Positions 9,301-19,103 are shown, counted from the stretch's first letter. The stretch is 64,000 nucleotides of DNA from Nostoc linckia NIES-25 (GCF_002368035.1 NZ_AP018222.1:5343508-5407507), one strand, 5' to 3'. Notes: generated from the letters alone by a model not told the origin. Translations and numbers: made by a program.

Positions 9301-10599
9301 ATGAAACTGAAGCAAGTTACTATCACTTTACTGAGTTTTTGTGTTGTCGGTTTTTCTGGAATCAAATCTGCGGTAGCTGCATCATTTTCGGTAATTGCCG
9401 AGGGGCTTTATAATGCAGGAGGTTTAAATTTTGGCCCTGATGGCAATCTCTATGTCACAGAGGCGGGAATCGGGGGAAGTGGAAGTTGCGTTCCGCCACC
9501 AAGTGGTCAGGGCGATTCTTTATGCTACGGCACGAGTGGCGCAATTACCAAGATTGGGAATGGCAAAACCGAACGTATACTTACAGGGCTTCCTTCCTTA
9601 GCACTACCAGATGGTACTGGAGGCGCTGGGCCGCGTGACATCAAATTTGATGCTACAGGTAAGCCTTATGTTCTGCTGGGGTATGGGGCTAATCCAGTTT
9701 TTCGCGATCGCAATTTGGGTAACACCGACCTCGGTAAAATCATTGCACCCGACTTTAATACCAACTCTTGGACAAGTATTGCCGACATAGCTAGCTATGA
9801 ACTCGCTAATAATCCCGATGGAAATGACGTAAGTAGCAATCCCTTGGGTTTTGTAATCGATGGCAATAATTTGGTTGTGGTTGATGCAGGTGCAAATAAC
9901 TTGCTCAGTGTAAAAACTGATGGGAATAATTTGCAAGCGATCGCCACATTTCCTCAAGACATCTTGACTAATCCAATCTTTCCGCCTGCTGGTACTCCAT
10001 CCAATGAACCATCGCAGGTACCATCTGTAAACGAAACACCGCAATTGCAGTTTCCCATTCAAGCGGTACCCTCAAGCGTAGCTAAAGGGCCGGATGGTGC
10101 TTATTATGTCAGCCAATTTAGTGGTTTTCCTTTCCCAGAAGGCGGAGCAAAAATCTATCGCATAGGTGCTGATGGTTTACCAACGATCTATGCCGATGTC
10201 TTTACCCAACTTACAGACTTGGAATTTGATACTGAAGGTAATTTATATGCTTTGCAGTATGCCAATCAGTCGGCTTGGAAGGGTAATTTTGATGGTTCTC
10301 TAATCAAAATAGCTCCTGATGGAACTCGCACAACCATCCTCAGTGGCAATGGATTAGAGTCGCCCAGCGCCTTGACAATTGGTTTAGATGATGCAATTTA
10401 CATCACAAATCGAGGCGATCGCCCCGGTCAAGGACAAGTCCTGAAAATTGAAAATTTCAAGTCTATTCCCGAACCGAATAGTGCTTTAGGCATATTAGCG
10501 ATCGGTGCTTTAGGCGTTGGTTACTTACACAAGAAAAAAAGCCCCAAAACCATACTGGCTGCCAGTCCTAAAAAATTTCTTCTGAATTCTAACTCCTGA
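9301..10599 (+). CDS. scyD: ScyD, exported NHL-like beta-propeller protein with PEP-CTERM signal
   Basis: A 432-residue exported protein. A signal peptide (MKLKQ, hydrophobic core, cleavage near AVA-AS, about residue 27) leads into repeated propeller-blade motifs such as NFGPDGNLYVTEAGIGG, DGAYYVS and LDDAIYITN. The C-terminus carries a PEP-CTERM sorting signal: PEP at 390-392, a hydrophobic helix, then basic residues HKKKS. It is a close paralogue of the next gene; both share GIGGSG/GIGGNG followed by a paired-Cys loop. Genetic work in N. punctiforme, as I recall it, found scyD dispensable for scytonemin, so its role is open. It follows scyC by 28 bp and lies 42 bp before scyE. Confidence 0.92.
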   Translation: MKLKQVTITLLSFCVVGFSGIKSAVAASFSVIAEGLYNAGGLNFGPDGNLYVTEAGIGGSGSCVPPPSGQGDSLCYGTSGAITKIGNGKTERILTGLPSLALPDGTGGAGPRDIKFDATGKPYVLLGYGANPVFRDRNLGNTDLGKIIAPDFNTNSWTSIADIASYELANNPDGNDVSSNPLGFVIDGNNLVVVDAGANNLLSVKTDGNNLQAIATFPQDILTNPIFPPAGTPSNEPSQVPSVNETPQLQFPIQAVPSSVAKGPDGAYYVSQFSGFPFPEGGAKIYRIGADGLPTIYADVFTQLTDLEFDTEGNLYALQYANQSAWKGNFDGSLIKIAPDGTRTTILSGNGLESPSALTIGLDDAIYITNRGDRPGQGQVLKIENFKSIPEPNSALGILAIGALGVGYLHKKKSPKTILAASPKKFLLNSNS

Positions 10600-10641
10600 A
10601 TTCTGACTTGATAAATTATTTAACTCTCAATCTCCCAAGCT

Positions 10642-12018
10642 ATGAAACTCAAGTTATTTGTTCTTACATCTGTAACATTCTGCTTTGCTGCTATTTCTGG
10701 AACACCATCTGCACAAGCCGCAAGTTTAACGAAAATTGTCGATGGAATTAGTAATGCACGGGGTATTAGCTTTGGCCCTGACGGAACTCTCTACGTAGCA
10801 GAGCCAGGTATCGGAGGGAACGGAAATTGCCAACCATCTCCGAGTACGCTATTTCAGCCTATCTGTGCTGGTAACAGTGGTTCGCTCGTCAAAGTTACAC
10901 CAGGTGGTCAACCACAGCGTATACTCACAAACTTTCAGTCTCTAGCAGAACAACCAAGCGGTAACCAAGGCGCCGGTATTCAAGATATACAATTCGATTC
11001 TCTAGGAAATGCTTATCTTTTGACTGGCTTTGCTGGTTACCCAGGAAACCGCGATTTAGAAACACTTAACCTTGGTTCTCAATTTCCTCTCCCACCGCAG
11101 CAACTTGCTACTTTCCCCCCATCAACACCCGATAAAGTTTTGAATACACCGCTTTTAGCGCAACTCTACAAAGTAGACTTAAATAGCGGTAAGCTGGACA
11201 GTATTTTTGACTTCGCCAAGTATGAAATCACCAAAAATCCAGATGGTGGGGATGTAGTAACCAATCCCTATGACCTGACTATTAGCGGTGATAGTGCTTA
11301 TGTGGTTGATGGTGGTGGGAACACTGCTTACAAAATTAAACTTGATGGAAGTGAATCCCAGGCAATTGCAATTCCTAAAAATATTATTAGTAAGTCCGAT
11401 TTACCACCAGGATTAGAAGTACCTCCAGGGCTATTAGATGAGCTTCCAGGAGGAAAAATCGCAATTCAATCAGTACCCACAGGTGGCGTAATTGGCCCAG
11501 ATGGAGCTTTATACGTTGGTGAATATACGGGTTTTCCTTATCCAGAGGATAAATCACGGATTTTCCGCATCGGCGAGGATGGCAACCCAGAAGTTTATCT
11601 GGATGGATTTACCCACATCACAGACCTAACCTTTGATGAAGACGGCAATTTGCTGGTGTTACAGTTTAGCGACACCTCCCAATTAGGAGGCGACATTACA
11701 AATCTACCTGGTTCTTTAATCAAAGTTGCTGCTGATGGCACTCGCACAACACTTGTTGCAGCAGGCCAAGGACTAGATTCGGCTGATGGAATTGATATTG
11801 GCCCTGACGGCAAGATTTATATTACCAATCGTGGTGTCGGCGCAGGACTAGGGGAAGTTGTTCGGGTAGATGGCCTGGTTACAGAAACTATCCCCGAACC
11901 CGGTTCAGTAGCAGGCTTATTAGCACTTGCTAGTGTAGGCGCTACTGCTGCAATGGGCAAGCGAAAACGTCAACAAAAGTTAGATGAAGAGTTGGTAGCC
12001 AAAGCAGAGACTGTCTAA
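10642..12018 (+). CDS. scyE: ScyE, exported NHL-like beta-propeller protein with PEP-CTERM signal
   Basis: A 458-residue paralogue of ScyD. It has a signal peptide (cleavage near AQA-AS, about residue 27), blade motifs such as SFGPDGTLYVAEPGIGG, PDGALYVGEYTGFPYPE and PDGKIYITN, and a C-terminal PEP-CTERM signal (PEP at 418-420, hydrophobic helix, then GKRKRQQ). A ScyE-type protein is required for scytonemin in N. punctiforme and is thought to act late, probably in the periplasm on the ScyC product; the chemistry is not readable from the sequence. Compared with ScyD it has a Pro-rich insertion near residue 255 (LPPGLEVPPGLLDELPGG). It lies 42 bp after scyD and probably shares its transcript. 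Confidence 0.92.
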   Translation: MKLKLFVLTSVTFCFAAISGTPSAQAASLTKIVDGISNARGISFGPDGTLYVAEPGIGGNGNCQPSPSTLFQPICAGNSGSLVKVTPGGQPQRILTNFQSLAEQPSGNQGAGIQDIQFDSLGNAYLLTGFAGYPGNRDLETLNLGSQFPLPPQQLATFPPSTPDKVLNTPLLAQLYKVDLNSGKLDSIFDFAKYEITKNPDGGDVVTNPYDLTISGDSAYVVDGGGNTAYKIKLDGSESQAIAIPKNIISKSDLPPGLEVPPGLLDELPGGKIAIQSVPTGGVIGPDGALYVGEYTGFPYPEDKSRIFRIGEDGNPEVYLDGFTHITDLTFDEDGNLLVLQFSDTSQLGGDITNLPGSLIKVAADGTRTTLVAAGQGLDSADGIDIGPDGKIYITNRGVGAGLGEVVRVDGLVTETIPEPGSVAGLLALASVGATAAMGKRKRQQKLDEELVAKAETV

Positions 12019-12394
12019 TCCCTTTTTACAAAGAAAGGCAGAGGGACGAGGGCAGAAGGCAGAAGGTTAGGAGTAACAATTAAAACTTTAGTTCTGGGTC
12101 TAGAGCCACATTTAAATAAGTAACTATACTGAAACTGCTTGCAGTAAGGTATAAAACGTCTTTGTTACAATCCCACTCTTTTAAAAGTGGGTTGCCTTCT
12201 GCCTTCTGCCTCCTGCCTTCTGCCTTCTGAACTGGCTTTGTCAGGGAGTGCTTAGAAAATAGAATGCTGCCTCACAGAGAAAGTTGCATTTCAAACACGA
12301 GGCAGCAGTCCAAACTTCAGAGTTCCCAAACTCGGACTGGGAACAAAATTACTCCAGGAAAGAGTATAACTCATACAACCAGGACTTAAAACTC
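12019..12394. other. scyE-scyF gap with inverted GGCAGAA/TTCTGCC heptamer runs
   Basis: Runs of GGCAGAAGGCAGAAGG (about 12040-12070) and the complementary CTTCTGCCTTCTGCC (about 12192-12230) face each other across 120 bp and could form a long stem. Between them is a short hairpin, CCCAC...GTGGG, at 12173-12191. An open frame runs back from scyF to 12284, but I read that part as untranslated. Confidence 0.6.
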
Positions 12395-13585
12395 ATGGGA
12401 TTAGTCAAAAATTTGTCAATTGGCATTCTCAGTACCGGATTTGCGGTGTTGGCAACAGCAGTCGAAGCCAAGGCTGTAACATTAACCTACGACAGAAGCA
12501 TCGGCAGTCCTGGCTTCGGCCCTGGGCAACTTTTTGTTCCCCAAGGCATAACAGTAGATAACCAAGGGAATACCCTCATAGCTAACGGACGCGGTGTTAA
12601 CCCGGATGGTACTCCTAACTACAGCCTCGGTAACAAAATTGAAATATTTAATCCTAGCGGTCAGTATATTGGCGCAATTGGTTCCGGCGGCACAGGGCCC
12701 GGACAGTTTGACGAGCCAACAACTGTAGACTTTAATCCAGTGACAGGGGATTTGTATGCAGGTGATGTTTACAATAACCGCATCAATCAATTCGATTCTC
12801 AGGGTAACTTTATTAGATCCTTTGCCAATGGATTATTTACCCCTCTCGTAGAGGGTAGGCTTTTCTTTGGGCCTTCTGGTGTGACATTTGACAAAGCTGG
12901 CAACGTTTACGTAGGTGATTTTAACGGCGAACGAATCCTTAAATTCACATCAGACGGACAGCAAATTGGTGTTATTGGTGGCACTGTGGGCACTGCACCA
13001 GGGCAATTCCAAGGTGTAGCAGGTGTAAGAATTTCCCCAGTTAGTGGAAATATCTTTGTAGCTGACCAGTATAACAACCGCGTTCAAGTACTCGATCCAA
13101 ATGGTAACCCTCTGTTGGCATTTGGTTCAGCAGGTAGCGAACCTGGACAGCTTCTTCAGCCAATTGGCATCGAAGTGGACGAATATGAGAATGTTTATGT
13201 AGCCGATTCTATCAACAGCCGCGTACAGGTGTTTGATAAAAACGGTAACTTCTTGACTTCCTTCGGTGAAAATGCCCGCGATGCATCAGGTAACCCTGTA
13301 CCGCCTCCAGAATTAACTGGCCCTCCCTTTGGCGACCCCCTCGACCTCACTCCCGGCAGATTTAACTGGACGGGTGGCACAAGTTATAAAGATGGCAAGC
13401 TTTATGTGGGCGATTTCTTCCAAGGTCGCGTCCAAGTCTTAAACGTAGAAGGCAGAAAACAAGTGCCAGAACCTAGTTCAGCATTGGGGCTAGCATTACT
13501 CGGACTTGGGGTTGCTACTGTGACATTGCGGAAACATAGACAACAAAAATCAACTTTCAGTTTTGAAAAGGAACTTGCTAAATAA
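12395..13585 (+). CDS. scyF: ScyF, exported NHL-repeat protein with PEP-CTERM signal
   Basis: Six or so NHL blades, each with a pattern like VYVADQYNNRVQVLDPNG or YVGDFNGERILKF, form a beta-propeller. The frame extends upstream to 12284, but Met at 12395 starts a classical signal peptide (MGLVKNL, hydrophobic core, AEAKA about residue 27), so I place the start there (396 residues); AGGA lies 11 nt upstream. The C-terminus is a PEP-CTERM signal (PEP at 358-360, hydrophobic stretch, RKHRQQ). ScyF is sequence-distinct from ScyD/ScyE. Its biochemical role is unknown; export together with ScyD/E suggests a periplasmic stage of assembly or a scaffold. Confidence 0.92.
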   Translation: MGLVKNLSIGILSTGFAVLATAVEAKAVTLTYDRSIGSPGFGPGQLFVPQGITVDNQGNTLIANGRGVNPDGTPNYSLGNKIEIFNPSGQYIGAIGSGGTGPGQFDEPTTVDFNPVTGDLYAGDVYNNRINQFDSQGNFIRSFANGLFTPLVEGRLFFGPSGVTFDKAGNVYVGDFNGERILKFTSDGQQIGVIGGTVGTAPGQFQGVAGVRISPVSGNIFVADQYNNRVQVLDPNGNPLLAFGSAGSEPGQLLQPIGIEVDEYENVYVADSINSRVQVFDKNGNFLTSFGENARDASGNPVPPPELTGPPFGDPLDLTPGRFNWTGGTSYKDGKLYVGDFFQGRVQVLNVEGRKQVPEPSSALGLALLGLGVATVTLRKHRQQKSTFSFEKELAK

Positions 13586-13922
13586 TTACTAAATTCGTAA
13601 TATTTCGGCTGCACTAAGTACAAGTTCGTAGTTCGTAATTAAGTAGTTGTACACAATTATTTATAAGACGCATTTCGACTACGCTCAATGCTCGATCCTA
13701 GAGAAGACGAGGGTTGAGCGGAGTCGAAACCCGGCAACCTCTTTTTTAGTTTAATTTAGTCCTTCTACTTAAGAGGTTGTTTAAAAAGTGCTTGGCTGTA
13801 ATTTTAGACACCTATCGATCGCACCTAGCCCTGGCTTCAAAACGGGGAAATTGGAATCAATTACGAATTACGAATTACCAAAAAGCCAACATTCTCAACT
13901 GCTTCCAGGAAATTAAGATTTA
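13586..13922. other. scyF-glycosyltransferase gap with an interspersed inverted repeat
   Basis: Positions about 13672-13733 hold a TTTCGACTACGCTCA / TGAGCGGAGTCGAAA inverted pair, a repeat common in cyanobacterial genomes. Short AATTACGAATTACGAATTAC repeats lie at 13858-13878. No gene is seen. Confidence 0.6.
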
Positions 13923-15212
13923 ATGCACATTCTGATTTATTCATACAACTATTATCCAGAACCAATTGGTATTGCACCTTTAATGACTGAACTAGCAGAA
14001 GGGCTAGTCAAACGAGGTCACCAAGTGCGGGTAATTACAGGTATGCCTAACTATCCCCAGCGGCAGATTTACGATGAGTATCGGGGTAAGTTATACATTA
14101 CTGAAGAAAAAAATGGCGTGATTATCGAGCGTTGTTACCTGCGAATTAAGTCTAAACCTAACCTTTTAGACAGGCTACTTTTAGAGTTGAGTTTTGTCTT
14201 TACAAGTTTTCCCCAAGCCCTCAAAGGTAAACGCCCTGATGTAATTCTGTTAACAGTACCGCCACTACTTATTTCCTTACCTGCAATCTTACTTGGTTGG
14301 TTATACAACTGCCCAGTGGTGTTGAATGTGCAAGATATCCTTCCGGAAGCTGCCGTGCGTGTTGGATTAATTAAAAATAAGCCAACGATCCGAACTCTGG
14401 AGGCTTTAGAAAGATTTGTTTACCGAAGCGTACATACTATCAGCGTGATTGCCGATGGTTTTGTAGATAATTTAATTAAAAAAAATGTACCTGCTAATAA
14501 AATTTCCTGCATTTCAAATTGGGTAAATCTCAATTTTATCCGTCCTTTTCCAAAGCAAAATAACTCTTGGAGAATTACTCATCAACTCGATGATAAATTT
14601 GTAGTTCTTTATTCAGGTAACATTGCTTTAACGCAAGGTTTAGAAACAGTAGTAGAAGCAGCAGCTTGCTTGCGTCACATCAAAGAAATTGCCTTTGTCG
14701 TAGCCGGAGAATCCGAAGCGCTCAAAACTTTGCAACAACATTGTCTTGCTTGTGGGGCTGATAATGTTTTACTGCTGCCATTGGAACAACGAGAAAAACT
14801 ACCACAAATGTTAGCAGGCGCAGATGTGGGGTTGATTGTGCAAAAGCGCAATGTAATTTCTTTCAATATGCCTTCTAAAATACCATTGCTGTTAGCCAGC
14901 GGTCGCCCAATTGTGGCTTCAGTTCCCGCCACTGGTACTGCTGCCAAAGCTATCAAGCAAAGTGGCGGCGGCTTGATTGTTAAGCCAGAGTCAGCAGATG
15001 CTTTGGCGACTGCGGTATTGGATTTATATAAGCAACCAGAATTGGTAGCGCAATTAGGTCGAAAAGGAAGAAAGTTTGCGTTAGAAAATTATTGCTTTGA
15101 GCAAGCTTTGGATCGGTATGAAAAGCTATTTGAGGATGCGATCGCTAAAAAAACATCAACCTTGGATATCTTACCAAAACTGAGTTCTAAAGAATCACTT
15201 GTTGATATTTGA
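13923..15212 (+). CDS. Family 4 glycosyltransferase (WcaI-like) in the scytonemin cluster
   Basis: A GT-B fold glycosyltransferase of 429 residues. The N-terminal domain opens with YSYNYYPEPIGIAPLMTELA, the WcaI/GT4 acceptor-side pattern. The C-terminal domain has LYSGNIALTQGLETV and the donor-nucleotide region around FNMPSKIPLLLASGRPI. A hydrophobic segment near residues 105-130 suggests membrane association. A glycosyltransferase holds this position in the N. punctiforme scytonemin cluster; its substrate is unknown, and scytonemin itself is not glycosylated, so it may act on the sheath in which the pigment is deposited. Only 15 bp separate it from tyrA, implying co-transcription. Confidence 0.88.
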   Translation: MHILIYSYNYYPEPIGIAPLMTELAEGLVKRGHQVRVITGMPNYPQRQIYDEYRGKLYITEEKNGVIIERCYLRIKSKPNLLDRLLLELSFVFTSFPQALKGKRPDVILLTVPPLLISLPAILLGWLYNCPVVLNVQDILPEAAVRVGLIKNKPTIRTLEALERFVYRSVHTISVIADGFVDNLIKKNVPANKISCISNWVNLNFIRPFPKQNNSWRITHQLDDKFVVLYSGNIALTQGLETVVEAAACLRHIKEIAFVVAGESEALKTLQQHCLACGADNVLLLPLEQREKLPQMLAGADVGLIVQKRNVISFNMPSKIPLLLASGRPIVASVPATGTAAKAIKQSGGGLIVKPESADALATAVLDLYKQPELVAQLGRKGRKFALENYCFEQALDRYEKLFEDAIAKKTSTLDILPKLSSKESLVDI

Positions 15213-15227
15213 AAATGGAGAAATAAG

Positions 15228-16106
15228 GTGAATAAAAGCGACCAAAGCTCCATCGCGGTAATTGGCGATCGCCTATCATTATTAAATAAAAAATTGCTTT
15301 CACAAGCTGATATTCCGGAATCTGCAACAAATCATTTAAGTCCCCGAAAAATTACTATCATCGGCGGACATGGCAGGATGGGAAGATTATTTAAAGAGCA
15401 ATTTTTAGCAGTAGGTCATCATGTTAGCGTTCTGGAACCCGAAGATTGGGGATATGCAGACGAACTATTAAATTCAGCAGAATTAGTTTTAGTCAGCGTT
15501 CCCATCGAATACACAGTTGATGTTATTCAGCGTGCAGCTAAATATCTGACACCAACTACAGCTTTGTGCGATGTCACAAGTATTAAAATACACTCAACTC
15601 AAGCAATGATCGAACACCATTCAGGCCCCGTTATGGGTTTACACCCCATGTTTGGGCCGAATATTAAATCGTTTCTAGGACAAAAATTTGTGATTTGTCC
15701 GGGGCGAAACGATGAAGCATTTCTATGGTTATTAGACTTGATTAAAGGTCAAGGTGGCGAGTTAATTGTTTGCACCCCTGAAGAACACGATCGCATGATG
15801 GTAATTATTCAAGCGGTGCAGCATTTTTGTAGATTGAGTTTTGGTATTTTCTTAGCAGAAGCAAGAATTAATGTAGAACAGAGTTTATTACTATCAACTC
15901 CTAGCTATCAGCAACAAATTGAGAGTATTAAACGTTTGTTTTCCCAAAACTCTCACTTATGTGTGGATATTATGCTAGCTACGGAAGAGAGATGTGAAGC
16001 AATTAACTCTTTAGCTAATACTTACAGCCGCTTGGCAAGACTAGTGAGAATGAAAGATAGGGAGGCATTAATTCAAGAGTTTGAAAGTATTCAAAGATTT
16101 TTTTGA
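15228..16106 (+). CDS. tyrA: Prephenate dehydrogenase, TyrA
   Basis: Converts prephenate to 4-hydroxyphenylpyruvate, the second substrate of ScyA. The NAD motif GGHGRMG (46-52) and the following LEPEDW resemble the dehydrogenase half of the enterobacterial chorismate mutase-prephenate dehydrogenase (T-protein) more than typical cyanobacterial arogenate dehydrogenases. The mutase half is absent; the first 40 residues are unrelated and polar. Further conserved blocks are GLHPMFGPN and the His of VQAVQHF. The start is GTG at 15228, preceded by ATGGAG about 10 nt upstream; it follows the glycosyltransferase by 15 bp. A dedicated dehydrogenase that stops at hydroxyphenylpyruvate fits the needs of scytonemin synthesis. 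292 residues. Confidence 0.92.
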   Translation: MNKSDQSSIAVIGDRLSLLNKKLLSQADIPESATNHLSPRKITIIGGHGRMGRLFKEQFLAVGHHVSVLEPEDWGYADELLNSAELVLVSVPIEYTVDVIQRAAKYLTPTTALCDVTSIKIHSTQAMIEHHSGPVMGLHPMFGPNIKSFLGQKFVICPGRNDEAFLWLLDLIKGQGGELIVCTPEEHDRMMVIIQAVQHFCRLSFGIFLAEARINVEQSLLLSTPSYQQQIESIKRLFSQNSHLCVDIMLATEERCEAINSLANTYSRLARLVRMKDREALIQEFESIQRFF

Positions 16107-16327
16107 TAAAAAAGCAAGGCTCTTGTACAATGAGCAAAATTTTTAATTATAGGCAATACTATTTTGGATTTTAGATTGGGAATCGTTTTCTTTGTGGTTT
16201 CTGTAAATCCAGGTGTCACATTTTTTTCAAATTGGCCTAATTTAGCTAAAGTTTTATTGTTGTTGCAAAATCCCCTGTTATACCAATTCTGTATGAAGAT
16301 GCACATAATCAAGACGCCCCTTAGCAT
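16107..16327. other. Start of the 0.8-kb tyrA-trpE gap, no gene seen
   Basis: No aroB or other gene remnant is recognisable. At 16282-16306 a single end of another repeat family (ACCAATTCTGTATGAAGATG) is present; its full-length relative lies at 26749-26938. Confidence 0.5.
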
Positions 16328-16491
16328 CTACGGTGTACACACATCTCTGTAAGAAACCAAAATCCTCGTAGATCCTCCTAAATCCTCCTTAAAAAGGAGG
16401 ACTTTGAGAGGTTTTTGCCCCCCTTTTTAGGGGGGTTGGGGGGATCAAAAGTTTACGGCGCAACTCTAAAAGACTTGTGTATACGCCGTAG
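16328..16491. repeat. MITE-like element, CTACGGTGTACACAC family, copy 1
   Basis: 164 bp bounded by imperfect inverted ends CTACGGTGTACACACA and TTGTGTATACGCCGTAG. The interior carries AAAAAGGAGGA and CCCCCCTTTTTAGGGGGG hairpins. A second copy lies at 22692-22847 between trpB and trpD. No transposase gene is present. Confidence 0.85.
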
Positions 16492-16898
16492 CCAAGGCAT
16501 CGGGGGGGTAAATATATGCAGCTTCACAAATAAACGGTATTAGCTCAATTAATTACAGTAGATGGATAAATAAACAATGATTTCCTACTTTTGATAGAGC
16601 TTAATAACTATGGTAAATGCTAATAAAAATATTGTATTAAGAAACATTATAAAAAGCGAATAAATTGACACCCAATCTAAAAATTATTCAATGTATTATT
16701 TGCTAGATATCTAGTACTCTTAAATAAGAAGCAAAAAGATTTTAATTACATTTTTATAAATAAGTTCCGGATTAAGACAGGTTGATTCAGATTGGCATTG
16801 AGTCATCTAATTTTGTTCTCAATCCAAAAATAAATACTAAGAATAATTAATGGTTATCGGCTAATGATTGACTAATAACTATTCCAGAGAAATTACCC
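16492..16898. other. AT-rich leader region of trpE, no gene seen
   Basis: About 400 bp of AT-rich DNA with no open frame of note and no obvious trp leader peptide (no run of Trp codons found before ATG 16899). The trpE promoter probably lies here. Confidence 0.5.
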
Positions 16899-19103
16899 AT
16901 GATTTTTGATTCCCGTTCCTATACAACCCTTGGCGGTGTTAGCGTTTCTCGCTCCATAACCCAACTTAAGATGGACACTGCCCTTGAAGATATTCTGTTC
17001 CGCTTAAACTCTCAGCGTGGAGGCTTGTTAAGGAGTAGCTACGAATATCCAGGAAGGTACAAAAGATGGGCGATTGGATTTGTCAATCCACCATTGGAAT
17101 TGACTACCCAGGAGAATGTTTTCACTTTAAGAGCATTGAATGAACGCGGCTGGATACTTTTACCATTATTGTTAAAGTACTTGCGGCAATCAAAACAACT
17201 GGATACAGTTTGCCAAGACAATAAATATATCACAGGATTTGTTAAACCTAGCAAACAATTCTTTGCTGAAGAAGATCGCAGCAAGCAACCTTCAGCATTT
17301 ACAGTTGTCCGGGAAATTCTACATATTTTTTCTAGCCAAGAAGACGAGCATTTAGGATTGTATGGTGCGTTTGGTTACGATTTAGTCTTTCAATTTGAAC
17401 CAATTCGCCAGCGTTTAGAACGTCCTATAGACCAGCAAGATTTGGTACTTTATTTGCCTGATGAATTAATCATTGTTGACTACTATCAGCAACGTGCATT
17501 TCGTTTACAATATGAATTTGAAACGGTGCATGGTAGCACTAAGAACCTTCCCCGCACAGGCGAGTCTATTGATTATCGTGGAAGACATCTGTTAGCAACT
17601 CAAACTGCTGACCACGAAATAGGTGAGTATGCAAAAAAAGTTGAGGTCGCACTCGACTATTTTCGCAGAGGCGATTTATTTGAAGTGGTTCCTAGTCAAA
17701 ACTTTGTTGAAGGTTATGAAGAAGAACCCAGCAAGCTATTTGAAACTTTAAAGGATATAAATCCTAGTCCTTATGGATTTATTTTTAATTTAGGTGGAGA
17801 ATATCTAATTGGTGCATCTCCAGAAATGTTTGTGCGGGTTGAGGGTAGGCGGGTAGAAACTTGTCCAATTAGTGGCACTATTCGCAGAGGACAAGATGCT
17901 CTTGATGATGCTGTGCAAATTCGGCAATTACTCAATTCACACAAAGATGAAGCTGAGTTGACGATGTGTACTGATGTCGATCGCAATGATAAATCCCGAA
18001 TCTGCGAACCTGGTTCAGTACGAGTTATTGGTCGTCGCCAAATTGAATTATACAGCCATTTAATTCACACAGTAGATCATGTTGAAGGTACACTGCGATC
18101 GCAATTTGATGCTTTAGATGCATTCTTGAGCCATACTTGGGCAGTTACAGTCACCGGCGCACCTAAAAGAGCAGCAATAGAATTTATCGAACAACATGAA
18201 AAAAGCGCTCGACGTTGGTATGGTGGAGCAGTTGGCTATTTAAATTTCAATGGAAATTTAAATACTGGATTAATCCTGCGAACAATTCGATTAAAAGACT
18301 GCATCGCCGAAGTGCGAGTTGGTGCTACTGTTCTTTATGACTCCATACCACAAGCAGAAGAACAAGAGACAATTACTAAAGCTGCTGCTTTATTTGAAAC
18401 AATTCGCCGTGTTAAACAAAGCAGCCAGAAAATAGATGATTCCACTTCCATCAAATTAAATAAACATATCCCAAGTGTGAAACCAGGCAAACGCATTTTG
18501 CTAATAGATTATGAAGACTCATTTGTTCATACATTAGCTAATTATATTCGCCAAACTGGTGCCACCGTTACCACATTACGTCACGGTTTTTCTGATTCCT
18601 TATTCGACAAAGAACGACCTGACTTAGTTGTTTTATCTCCCGGCCCTGGTAGACCAAATGATTTCCATCTTTCCGAGACTATCGGTGCAATTCTTCATCG
18701 TCAAATTCCTATTTTCGGAGTTTGTTTAGGACTCCAAGGTATCGTCGAAGCTTTTGGTGGAGAATTAGGAATTCTTAATTATCCCCAACATGGTAAATCC
18801 TCGCGAATTTTCGTCACTGAGCCTGATTCTGTCACCTTCAAAAATTTACCAAAATCTTTTGCAGTCGGTAGATACCACTCATTATTTGCTATCCGAGAAC
18901 ATTTGCCAAAGGAATTCAAGGTAACAGCAATTTCCGATGACGATGTAATTATGGGCATCGAACATCAAACACTCCCCATCGCCGCCGTTCAATTTCATCC
19001 AGAATCAATAATGACTCTAGCAGGAGAAGTTGGTCTGGGAATTATTAAAAATGTGGTAAATGCGTATACGCAAGATGAAGAGTCATTAGTCATTGGTCAT
19101 TAG
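16899..19103 (+). CDS. trpE: Anthranilate synthase, fused TrpE-TrpG
   Basis: Makes anthranilate from chorismate and glutamine. 734 residues hold both components. The chorismate-binding domain (about 1-510) has CPISGTIRRG, TCTDVDRNDKSR-like and VTVTGAPK blocks. The class I glutamine amidotransferase domain (about 525-725) has the nucleophile in FGVCLGLQ (C609) and the His-Glu pair in QFHPES. Fused TrpEG of this type occurs in the scytonemin clusters of Nostoc, as a copy separate from the housekeeping split trpE/trpG. The final residues SLVIGH are encoded by GTCATTG heptamers of the repeat that follows, and the stop codon itself lies within the repeat. An ATG at 16899 fits the known N-terminal region; there is no strong ribosome site. 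Confidence 0.95.
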   Translation: MIFDSRSYTTLGGVSVSRSITQLKMDTALEDILFRLNSQRGGLLRSSYEYPGRYKRWAIGFVNPPLELTTQENVFTLRALNERGWILLPLLLKYLRQSKQLDTVCQDNKYITGFVKPSKQFFAEEDRSKQPSAFTVVREILHIFSSQEDEHLGLYGAFGYDLVFQFEPIRQRLERPIDQQDLVLYLPDELIIVDYYQQRAFRLQYEFETVHGSTKNLPRTGESIDYRGRHLLATQTADHEIGEYAKKVEVALDYFRRGDLFEVVPSQNFVEGYEEEPSKLFETLKDINPSPYGFIFNLGGEYLIGASPEMFVRVEGRRVETCPISGTIRRGQDALDDAVQIRQLLNSHKDEAELTMCTDVDRNDKSRICEPGSVRVIGRRQIELYSHLIHTVDHVEGTLRSQFDALDAFLSHTWAVTVTGAPKRAAIEFIEQHEKSARRWYGGAVGYLNFNGNLNTGLILRTIRLKDCIAEVRVGATVLYDSIPQAEEQETITKAAALFETIRRVKQSSQKIDDSTSIKLNKHIPSVKPGKRILLIDYEDSFVHTLANYIRQTGATVTTLRHGFSDSLFDKERPDLVVLSPGPGRPNDFHLSETIGAILHRQIPIFGVCLGLQGIVEAFGGELGILNYPQHGKSSRIFVTEPDSVTFKNLPKSFAVGRYHSLFAIREHLPKEFKVTAISDDDVIMGIEHQTLPIAAVQFHPESIMTLAGEVGLGIIKNVVNAYTQDEESLVIGH

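Noticed and set aside
12284..12394. 37-residue extension upstream of ScyF
   Set aside because: The codon at 12284 is TTG, and Met at 12395 begins a clear signal peptide, which would be buried by the extension.
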